Positions 1-5,766 of a DNA stretch of 5,766 nucleotides are shown piece after piece; within the stretch, counting starts at the first letter, position 1; each line of letters begins with the position of its first letter. Both the position numbers and the translations under genes were made by a program. This DNA is from Vicinamibacteria bacterium (GTDB taxonomy: Bacteria > Acidobacteriota > Vicinamibacteria > Vicinamibacterales > 2-12-FULL-66-21): contig JAICSD010000299.1 of NCBI GenBank assembly GCA_025937075.1, forward strand, positions 1 through 5,766. The letters run 5' to 3'. The notes below the pieces were generated by a model, which searched no databases, was not told the origin of the DNA, and saw only the letters and a list, made by a program, of their open reading frames with translations.

Positions 1-1423
1 ACCGCTCGCCGCCGACTGGTCGTCGGACGGGACGCAGTTGCTCTGCTGGCTGCGACCGAAAGTCGGGAAGCTCGAACTGGTGCTCCTTACGGTCGACAAC
101 GGTCAGATGCGGCCGTTGTATTCGGCCGCTCCCGGCGCGCCGCCGCACGCCGTCCTCTCCCCCGATGGTCGTTTCGTCGTGACAGTGGAGCCTGCGCAGT
201 ACGAAGACTCGATCTGGCATGACTACGCCAGACACGGCCATCTGGTGCTCGTACCGATCGACGGCTCAGGCCCGCGTCTGCTGCTGGGCGACAGCGGAAA
301 CGACGCGTTCCCGTCCTGGCTGCCCGACGGCCACGCGATTCTCTTCCTGCGGCCATCCGCGACAGTCAACAATTCCCACGACGCATGGATTGCCCGACTC
401 GACGCCGACATGCGCGTCGGACAGACGCAACTCTTCCAGGCAAACGCGGGTTCGGAGATGTTTCGTTCGGCCTACATGGTCAACTCGGCGGGCGATTTCC
501 AGGAATTCAGCGACACCCGCTCACAAGAGGTTTACGTGGCGGATTTCGACGGCGATTCCGGACGCGTCGAAAACCCCACCCGCATCGATCCGCAGACGAT
601 GGGCAATCACGTCGCGCCGGCGTGGTCACCTGACGGCAATTCGATCGCGTTCTTCTCGACCACGGCGTCCGGCTTCAGCGGCGGAGTACCAATCAAGACG
701 CTGACGATCAAAGACGTCGAGACCGGCCGCATCCGGCAGCTTCATCCGCGGCTTGCCTTTCTGGGCGGCTATACGCCGGAGTGGTCTCGAGATGGCCGCG
801 CAGTCGTGGTGTGGGGCCGTGACACAACGGACGAGATGCGAACGGGCTATTACATCGTCGACGTGCTGACGGGGGAATCCCGGCCGTTCGTAGTGGGCGG
901 CATCGAGGCGCCAGCCCGGTCGCAGTTCTCACCGGACGGCACGCACTTTCTCTTCATCGACAGCGTCACGGGGATCGTATCGCTGGATCTCGCGACGGGA
1001 GAGCGACAACTGGTATTGCCGATCAGCACGCTTGGAGGCCTCGGGCGGTTCGCGATTTCACCGGACGGAAGCGCTATCGCACTAGTCGGGGCACGAAAGT
1101 CCGTCGAGGGCGGGTGGACCAGCGCTGCCGGAGTGTTCCGCAACGGCGTGACAAGCGTCATCGTTCGGGCCACGGCTCCTGACAGCCTGGAACTGGACGG
1201 ATGGACGGCCGACGGACGGTATGTGCTGTATGCCCTCGGACACAGCAGCGGCGGAAACCCCGTGTTCGAGATTTCCGCTGAGGGGGGGCCTTCGCGGCCA
1301 ACCCAGCTTGTTCAACCGTTCGAGCCAAACACCTTCAGGCTAAGTCCTGACGGTCGACGCGTGGCTTATACCAGCGGGACCTTGCAGCAGGAACTGCGGA
1401 TAATCCCGCTGCCGCGAAATTGA
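1..1423 (+). CDS. TolB-like PD40 beta-propeller protein, 5'-truncated
   Basis: This is the C-terminal part of a beta-propeller protein. The frame is open from base 2 to a TGA at 1421-1423, with no start needed inside the window. The internal TTG at 38 falls in the middle of a repeat and is not the true start. PD40-type motifs of the form (W/F/L/I)-S-x-D-G followed by a hydrophobic beta strand begin near bases 17, 155, 317, 623, 782, 926, 1055, 1202 and 1340. The best copies are LSPDG, WSPDG, FSPDG and ISPDG. The 129-162 base spacing (43-54 residues) fits one propeller blade each; a degenerate blade lacking the Asp-Gly signature probably sits near 470-530. Such propellers occur in TolB, in tricorn/peptidase families, and in Acidobacteriota as sensor halves of winged-helix regulators or Ser/Thr kinases. 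Which of these applies depends on the missing N-terminus. No catalytic motif and no membrane segment are visible in this part. The gene ends against the receptor gene and is probably cotranscribed with it. The fold is well supported; the role is unknown. Confidence 0.88.
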   Translation, partial: PLAADWSSDGTQLLCWLRPKVGKLELVLLTVDNGQMRPLYSAAPGAPPHAVLSPDGRFVVTVEPAQYEDSIWHDYARHGHLVLVPIDGSGPRLLLGDSGNDAFPSWLPDGHAILFLRPSATVNNSHDAWIARLDADMRVGQTQLFQANAGSEMFRSAYMVNSAGDFQEFSDTRSQEVYVADFDGDSGRVENPTRIDPQTMGNHVAPAWSPDGNSIAFFSTTASGFSGGVPIKTLTIKDVETGRIRQLHPRLAFLGGYTPEWSRDGRAVVVWGRDTTDEMRTGYYIVDVLTGESRPFVVGGIEAPARSQFSPDGTHFLFIDSVTGIVSLDLATGERQLVLPISTLGGLGRFAISPDGSAIALVGARKSVEGGWTSAAGVFRNGVTSVIVRATAPDSLELDGWTADGRYVLYALGHSSGGNPVFEISAEGGPSRPTQLVQPFEPNTFRLSPDGRRVAYTSGTLQQELRIIPLPRN

Positions 1424-1459
1424 GCACGCGCCGGGAAAAACGGCGCGACGCAGGACGCT

Positions 1460-1465
1460 GGAGAG
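1460..1465 (+). promoter_or_regulatory. Probable ribosome binding site of the receptor gene
   Basis: GGAGAG lies five bases before a TTG at 1471 that is in frame with the receptor. The more upstream TTG at 1420, whose last two bases overlap the TGA of the preceding gene, has no comparable purine stretch at a useful distance. This supports 1471 as the start, giving a short, lysine-containing signal peptide n-region. Start-stop coupling at 1420 remains possible. Confidence 0.5.
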
Positions 1466-1470
1466 CGCGA

Positions 1471-4170
1471 TTGATTGCCAAATTGAAGCTGGTCGCATTC
1501 AGTGCATGGTTGCTCGTGCCGCTCCCCGCCGCCGCGCAGAACGGGCAGGACTCGGCCCTGGTCGGTGTCGTTCGCGATCAATCGGGCGCGATCGTCAGCG
1601 GCGCAGCCGTCCAGGTCTCGAGCACGGCCCTCGTCGGCGGGCCGCAGCAGACGACAACGGACGGCGCCGGGGGGTACCGCTTCGCATTCCTCCCGCCGGG
1701 CGCATACGGCGTCCGAGTGCAGCACGCCGGGTTCGCGTCGACGGCGCGTACGCTGACGTTGACGCCGGGAGCGACGCTCACGCTGGACTTGGTCCTGTCA
1801 ATCAACCGGATAGAACAATCAGTCAAGGTTGCCGCTGCCGCGCCCATTGTCGACGTTCACACCAGTGCGGCGCCGACAGTGATCGATCGAACGCTGCTCG
1901 AAGCACTCCCGCTCCCGCGCGGCGCGCTCGGCATCGTCAATCTCGCGCCTGGCGTGACGCACGACGTCGGCCTCGGCGGAACGCTGTATGCGAATCCCCT
2001 GTTCCTGGATGGCACCAGCGCCAACGAACCGGGACTCGGACAGGCGATCCTCTCGCCGAACCTGAATTGGCTGGAGGAAGTGCAAGTCATCTCGATCGGC
2101 GCCGACGCGCGGTACGGCGAGTACACGGGCGCGATGGCGAACGCCATCACGCGCAGCGGGTCGAACCGATTGTCCGGCCGAGGCGAGTTCTGGACAACGC
2201 GTCCGTCCTGGAGCGGAAACAATCGCGCGTGGCTCAGCCCGGCACTGCAACAACGATTCAGGCCGGTCGACATCAAGCAGCGATACGACGCGACGTTCCA
2301 GGCGGGAGGGCCCATCGCAAAGGACCGCGTGTGGTTCTTCGCCGGCGGCGAACGATATCGCGACAAGTATCGCCCGGCGAGCTTCTACACCGGCCAGAAC
2401 GGTCCGGGAGACGCCGACTACGATTCGACGGAGTGGAAAGGCATCGGGAAGCTCACCGCGGCCCCATCGACGCGCCTGCGGGTCGAGGGCTACGTCGAAC
2501 GGAGCGTGCAAGCGGTAGACGGCGCCAACGCGTCCCCTCTCATATCGAACGACGCGCTGGCAATCAACGACGTCAAAGACGTGATGTGGAACGCGCGCGC
2601 GCTCTGGACGGTCAGCGACCGGACCGTGGTCGAGTTCCGGCAGACCGGTCAGCGTTACGACTCGTTTTTCGGCCCACCCGAAGGAAAGCGCGACGGCCCA
2701 CCCGCGCACGTGGATTTGCTGACCGGCGTCATGTCCGTGAACTATCTCGATGCGTCGACCTGGAACAGCAGCCCTGTGACGGCAAGTGCAGAGGTGACGA
2801 CATTCCCGGCGCGCCGTTTTGCCGGCCAGCACGAGCTCAGGGCCGGCTTCGAATACGAACACGACACCCTGCGGACAGAGGATCACACGACCGCCGGCGT
2901 GCTCATCTTCGATACCGACGGCCGTCCAACCAGCGTGCAGATGTGGGCCGGTGCGATCTATCGCCCGCGCCAGGCTCGGCAGACGCTCTACGCGCAGGAC
3001 TCGTGGACCGTCGCAGATCGGCTGACCATCAACGCGGGACTGCGGGCAGGGTTCTATAACGGCGGCGTCCCGACGCATCCCGATGCATTCTCGGCTCACG
3101 CCGTGGCGCCTCGCCTGGGGGCGGCCTGGGATGTCGGCGGCGATCACCGCACCGCAGTACGCCTGCACTATGGGCGCTACCACGATCCGATCGTCACGAG
3201 CTTCTACGACTTCCTCGATCCGCTCAGCCAGTCGCCCACGATCTCCGCGGACGTGGTCGGCTCCGATTACGTGGAGACATTCCGCACTCCGATCGCCACG
3301 GAAGGATCGATCGATCCCGATATCCGCTTTCCATACATGCAGGAGATTGCCATCGGCGTCGAGCGGCAACTGCCGTGGGCGCTCTCCGCGACCGCGCAGC
3401 TCGTCCGCCGGGATTACAGGGACGCGATTGGTTTCACCGACCCCGGCCTCGTGTGGCAGCCGGCGACCCGGAGGGATCCTGGCGCCGATGGCCGGCCCGG
3501 CACCGCAGACGACGGCGGCCCGATTACGGTCTACCTGGATACGGACCCGACGAAGTCCGCGCCGGTGCTGACCAACCCTGACGCGCACCGGCGCTATCGC
3601 GCCGCGCAGTTCACCCTCCGCCGCCGCGGCGCCGACGCTGATCTGCAGGCGTCGTACACCTGGTCCCGCACGACGGGAAATTACTACAACGCCGCTGGCA
3701 GCAACGCGGCCAACGGCGACATGGGGTTGAACGGCATCTTCGTCAACCCGAACAAGCGCATCAACGCTGACGGGCTGACGAACCAGGACTTCACGCACGA
3801 GATCAAAGTGCTCGGGTCGATGCGGCTGCAGGTGTGGGGCCCGCTGACGGTTGGCGCCGTCTATCGCTATCAAAGCGGCGCGCCATGGCAGCGGGCGGCG
3901 AACTTCGGCAGCCAGACGGGCGCCAATGCGATCTTCGTCGAGCCCCGCGGCTCGCGCAGGACCGCGGCGCTGAACGCGATCGATATTCGCGGCGAGAAGA
4001 CGCTGCGCACGGGCGGAGCTGCGTCGCTCGGACTCTTCGTCGACGTCTTCAACGTGACCAACCAGGGTGAAGCGCTGCGCGTCAGCCCGCAGTCGGGTCC
4101 GAATCTCGGCCTGCCGCTGCTGTGGACCGATCCGCGCAGTGCGCGCGCCGGGGTGCATCTGAGTTTTTGA
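1471..4170 (+). CDS. Oar-like TonB-dependent outer-membrane receptor
   Basis: This is a predicted 899-residue outer-membrane transporter. Receptors of this class bind a ligand at the surface and import it using TonB-ExbB-ExbD energy; the substrate here cannot be told. Residues 1-22 form a signal peptide: Lys4 and Lys6, a hydrophobic core, then PAAA with cleavage expected before Gln23. Residues about 29-112 are a carboxypeptidase-regulatory-like beta-sandwich (ALVGVVRDQSGAIVSGAAV and a GGYRF-LPPGAYGV stretch). A linker with VKVAAAAPIVDV (118-129) resembles the segment before the plug in Oar-type receptors. The plug covers about 130-235, with LPLPRG (146-151), LAPGV (158-162) and FLDGT (178-182). 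The rest is barrel, with many alternating aromatic strands and a near-terminal VFNVTNQG stretch. It ends in Leu-Ser-Phe, the C-terminal aromatic typical of BAM substrates. I see no cysteine. Starting at TTG 1420 instead would add 17 mostly Arg-rich residues; 1471 is preferred because of GGAGAG at 1460-1465. Probably in an operon with the preceding PD40 gene. Confidence 0.93.
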   Translation: MIAKLKLVAFSAWLLVPLPAAAQNGQDSALVGVVRDQSGAIVSGAAVQVSSTALVGGPQQTTTDGAGGYRFAFLPPGAYGVRVQHAGFASTARTLTLTPGATLTLDLVLSINRIEQSVKVAAAAPIVDVHTSAAPTVIDRTLLEALPLPRGALGIVNLAPGVTHDVGLGGTLYANPLFLDGTSANEPGLGQAILSPNLNWLEEVQVISIGADARYGEYTGAMANAITRSGSNRLSGRGEFWTTRPSWSGNNRAWLSPALQQRFRPVDIKQRYDATFQAGGPIAKDRVWFFAGGERYRDKYRPASFYTGQNGPGDADYDSTEWKGIGKLTAAPSTRLRVEGYVERSVQAVDGANASPLISNDALAINDVKDVMWNARALWTVSDRTVVEFRQTGQRYDSFFGPPEGKRDGPPAHVDLLTGVMSVNYLDASTWNSSPVTASAEVTTFPARRFAGQHELRAGFEYEHDTLRTEDHTTAGVLIFDTDGRPTSVQMWAGAIYRPRQARQTLYAQDSWTVADRLTINAGLRAGFYNGGVPTHPDAFSAHAVAPRLGAAWDVGGDHRTAVRLHYGRYHDPIVTSFYDFLDPLSQSPTISADVVGSDYVETFRTPIATEGSIDPDIRFPYMQEIAIGVERQLPWALSATAQLVRRDYRDAIGFTDPGLVWQPATRRDPGADGRPGTADDGGPITVYLDTDPTKSAPVLTNPDAHRRYRAAQFTLRRRGADADLQASYTWSRTTGNYYNAAGSNAANGDMGLNGIFVNPNKRINADGLTNQDFTHEIKVLGSMRLQVWGPLTVGAVYRYQSGAPWQRAANFGSQTGANAIFVEPRGSRRTAALNAIDIRGEKTLRTGGAASLGLFVDVFNVTNQGEALRVSPQSGPNLGLPLLWTDPRSARAGVHLSF

Positions 4171-4214
4171 GCGCGCCCGATACTACCAACCTCGCAACGG
4201 CCAACGCCGCAGGA

Positions 4215-4248
4215 AGCTCAGGGTTGGAGCGGTAGCTCAGGTTGGAGC
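4215..4248. repeat. Imperfect tandem direct repeat, two copies
   Basis: AGCTCAGGGTTGGAGC (4215-4230) is followed after three bases by AGCTCAGGTTGGAGC (4234-4248). The copies are identical except for one extra G in the first. Each copy has self-complementary ends (GCTC and GAGC), so each can form a small hairpin. The unit is not seen elsewhere in the window. It may come from local slippage duplication or be a regulatory element; no known repeat family is recognised. Confidence 0.75.
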
Positions 4249-4252
4249 TATC
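4231..4252 (+). other. Hairpin with six-base loop
   Basis: TAGCTC (4233-4238) pairs perfectly with GAGCTA (4245-4250) around the loop AGGTTG. The stem can be extended by a G-U and a G-C pair to about eight pairs. No U-rich run follows (CCCCTT comes next), so it is not a standard intrinsic terminator. It could protect the 3' end of the receptor mRNA or act in the leader of the next gene. The pairing is directly visible; the function is not known. Confidence 0.5.
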
Positions 4253-4328
4253 CCCTTGCGTAATTGGAAATTGTGTCATTAGCGCCCTGTCGCCTTCCTC
4301 CGGCTCACGCCTTGCTTCCTCCATTCCC

Positions 4329-5766
4329 ATGACAGTCGGAGACTTCCTCATTCAGCGGTTGTCGAGCTGGGGCATAAGCCGCGTGTACGGCTATCCGGGC
4401 GACGGCATCAACGGCATTCTTGGCGCATTCGAGCGGGCCCAGGACAAGGTCCGCTTCATTCAGGTCCGCCACGAAGAGATGGCGGCGTTCATGGCGTGCG
4501 CTCACGCCAAGTTCACCGGGGAGGTTGGCGTCTGCGTGGCGACGTCGGGACCCGGTGCGATTCACCTGCTCAACGGACTCTACGACGCGAAAATGGACCA
4601 TCAGCCCGTCGTCGCGATCGTCGGCCAGTCGGCGCGCGCGGCGATCGGCGGGCATTTCCAGCAGGAAGTCGATCTCATCTCCCTGTTCAAGGACGTGGCG
4701 AACGAATACGTGCACATGGCGTCCTCTCCCGTGCAGACACGCCATCTCGTCGATCGCGCGATCCGGATAGCCAAGGCCGAGCGCACGGTCACGTGCATCA
4801 TTTTTCCGAACGACGTGCAGGAACTTGATGCAGTGGAAGAGCCGCCGCGCAAGCACAGCACCGTGCATTCCGGGATCGGCTACACCGCGCCGTATGTGGT
4901 CCCGTATGACGATGATCTGAAACGCGCGGCCGACATTCTGAACGCCGGCGAGAAAGTCGCGATGCTGGTCGGGGCCGGCGCGCTGCACGCGACCGATGAG
5001 GTCATCGAAGTCGCCGATACGCTCGGCGCCGGCGTTGCGAAGGCGCTGCTCGGCAAGGCGGCGGTTCCGGACGATTACCCGTTCGTCACGGGCGCGATCG
5101 GCCTGCTCGGCACGAAGCCGAGCTGGGACATGATGATGGGCTGCGACACCTTGCTGATGGTCGGCAGCAGTTTTCCGTACAGCGAATTCCTCCCGGAGCC
5201 GGGCCAGGCGCGCGGCATTCAGATCGACATCGACGGGCGGATGCTCAGCATCCGCTACCCCATGGAGGTGAACCTCGTCGGCGACAGCCGCGAAACGCTG
5301 CGGGCCCTGTTGCCGTTGCTGCGCCGCAAGACGAATCGCGCGTGGCGCGAGGAGATCGAGCAGGGTGTCGCGGACTGGTGGCAGCTGGTCGAGGCGCGCG
5401 CGATGAACAGTGCGGATCCGATCAATCCGCAGCGCGTCTTCTGGGAACTGTCGCCGAGGCTGCCGGACGAATGCATCCTCTCCTGCGATTCGGGATCCTC
5501 TGCGAGCTGGTACGCGCGCGCGCTCAAAATGCGCCGCGGCATGATGGCGTCGCTCTCGGGCACGCTTGCGACGATGGGACCGGCGGTTCCGTACGCCGTC
5601 GCCGCCAAATTCTGTCATCCGGATCGCGTCGTCATCGCCATCGCGGGCGACGGCGCGATGCAGATGATCGTGCTGAACGAGTTCATCACGATCAGCAATT
5701 ATTGGCTGGAGTGGTCGGACCCGCGGTTGATCATCCTGGTGCTGAACAACCGCGACCTGAACATGG
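4329..5766 (+). CDS. ThDP-dependent enzyme, pyruvate oxidase/acetolactate synthase-like, 3'-truncated
   Basis: The first 479 codons of a thiamine-diphosphate enzyme (COG0028 superfamily), open at the right edge; full members are usually about 550-600 residues. Such cytoplasmic enzymes decarboxylate 2-keto acids such as pyruvate; the exact reaction here is uncertain. The N-terminal PYR domain has GYPGDGING (21-29), the activating glutamate Glu49 in HEE (48-50), SGPG (73-76) and GGHFQQE (107-113). The central domain, about 190-320, has GSSFPYSEF (279-287) and QIDID leading to a VGD at 317-319. The PP domain begins near 360, with CDSGSS (386-391) and the ThDP/metal motif GDG (440-442) closing with Asn473-Asn474. 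About 30 residues separate GDG and NN, several more than in classic pyruvate oxidase, owing to an LEWSDPR-type insertion. The N-terminal half resembles PoxB, but any C-terminal lipid-binding tail lies outside the window. ATG at 4329 is chosen because conserved sequence begins at once; no upstream in-frame start is convincing. No Shine-Dalgarno sequence precedes it (CTTCCTCCATTCCC). Family assignment is very firm; PoxB-type function is tentative. Confidence 0.93.
   Translation, partial: MTVGDFLIQRLSSWGISRVYGYPGDGINGILGAFERAQDKVRFIQVRHEEMAAFMACAHAKFTGEVGVCVATSGPGAIHLLNGLYDAKMDHQPVVAIVGQSARAAIGGHFQQEVDLISLFKDVANEYVHMASSPVQTRHLVDRAIRIAKAERTVTCIIFPNDVQELDAVEEPPRKHSTVHSGIGYTAPYVVPYDDDLKRAADILNAGEKVAMLVGAGALHATDEVIEVADTLGAGVAKALLGKAAVPDDYPFVTGAIGLLGTKPSWDMMMGCDTLLMVGSSFPYSEFLPEPGQARGIQIDIDGRMLSIRYPMEVNLVGDSRETLRALLPLLRRKTNRAWREEIEQGVADWWQLVEARAMNSADPINPQRVFWELSPRLPDECILSCDSGSSASWYARALKMRRGMMASLSGTLATMGPAVPYAVAAKFCHPDRVVIAIAGDGAMQMIVLNEFITISNYWLEWSDPRLIILVLNNRDLNM

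Larger units (their letters stand above)
4171..4328. other. Intergenic region with repeats and a possible RNA structure
   Basis: This 158-base gap separates the receptor gene from the ThDP enzyme gene and contains no credible coding sequence. It starts GC-rich and carries a two-copy imperfect direct repeat (4215-4248) and a hairpin (4231-4252). An AT-richer island follows (about 4256-4282) that would suit a promoter, although no pair of good sigma-70 -35 and -10 boxes at proper spacing can be read there. It ends in a pyrimidine-rich leader with CTTCCTCC twice (4294-4301 and 4315-4322). No intrinsic terminator with a T tract is visible after the receptor stop codon. Confidence 0.7.

Noticed and set aside
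1506..3059. Long + strand frame (517 codons) shifted relative to the receptor
   Set aside because: The translation is dominated by Arg with no hydrophobic or domain pattern, and it overlaps the well-supported receptor frame throughout.
1819..4158. Very long open frame (779 codons) on the minus strand across the receptor gene
   Set aside because: It is the mirror frame of a GC-rich gene. Its translation is Arg/Ala/Val-rich with no recognisable domain, while the + strand encodes a complete receptor with signal peptide, plug and C-terminal Phe.
4215..4248. Start of a CRISPR array
   Set aside because: There are only two 15-16 base copies separated by three bases, with no spacer-length gap and no cas gene nearby.
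4231..4260. Rho-independent terminator of the receptor gene
   Set aside because: The stem is modest, with two of eight pairs at its base weak or marginal, and it is followed by CCCCTTGCG rather than a T run.
4256..4290. Sigma-70 promoter for the ThDP gene
   Set aside because: TTGCGT and TTGGAA could pass as -35 boxes, but no acceptable -10 box lies 16-18 bases downstream of either.
4226..4300. Intact tRNA gene
   Set aside because: Only the acceptor/D-arm-like start is present. No anticodon stem-loop, T-arm consensus or matching 3' acceptor strand follows.
4305..5618. Minus-strand open frame of 437 codons opposite the ThDP enzyme
   Set aside because: The + strand frame carries all the ThDP enzyme motifs in order; the minus frame is an Arg/His/Asp-rich shadow with no domain signature.

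Overview
The window is a GC-rich piece of bacterial chromosome with strong G/C preference at codon third positions. It holds three genes, all on the + strand, and two of them are cut by the window edges. An Oar-like TonB-dependent receptor with an N-terminal carboxypeptidase-regulatory-like domain, directly behind a TolB/PD40 propeller gene, is a pairing typical of Acidobacteriota, especially the Vicinamibacteria-type soil lineages. This taxonomic guess is an inference from gene style, not from a marker gene.

Layout. (1) Bases 1-1423: 3' part of a gene for a beta-propeller protein made of regularly spaced PD40 (WD40-like, TolB-type) repeats; its N-terminus lies upstream. (2) Bases 1471-4170 (possibly from 1420): a complete, Sec-exported outer-membrane TonB-dependent receptor. 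Its reading frame can be extended back to a TTG that overlaps the stop of gene 1, so the two genes look like one transcription unit. (3) Bases 4171-4328: a 158-base gap with an imperfect tandem repeat, a hairpin and a pyrimidine-rich leader. (4) Bases 4329-5766: 5' part (479 codons) of a thiamine-diphosphate-dependent enzyme of the pyruvate oxidase/acetolactate synthase superfamily, open at the right edge.

How they work together. Genes 1 and 2 plausibly form an envelope uptake or sensing pair: a propeller protein plus an outer-membrane receptor of unknown substrate. Gene 3 is separated by the structured gap, has no Shine-Dalgarno sequence and encodes central-metabolism-type chemistry, so it is probably an independent unit.

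I found no rRNA, intact tRNA, CRISPR array, insertion sequence or phage gene. I see no convincing new system. The most interesting leftovers are the folded, repeat-bearing intergenic segment with a tRNA-5'-end look-alike, and the insertion inside the ThDP-binding motif of gene 3.
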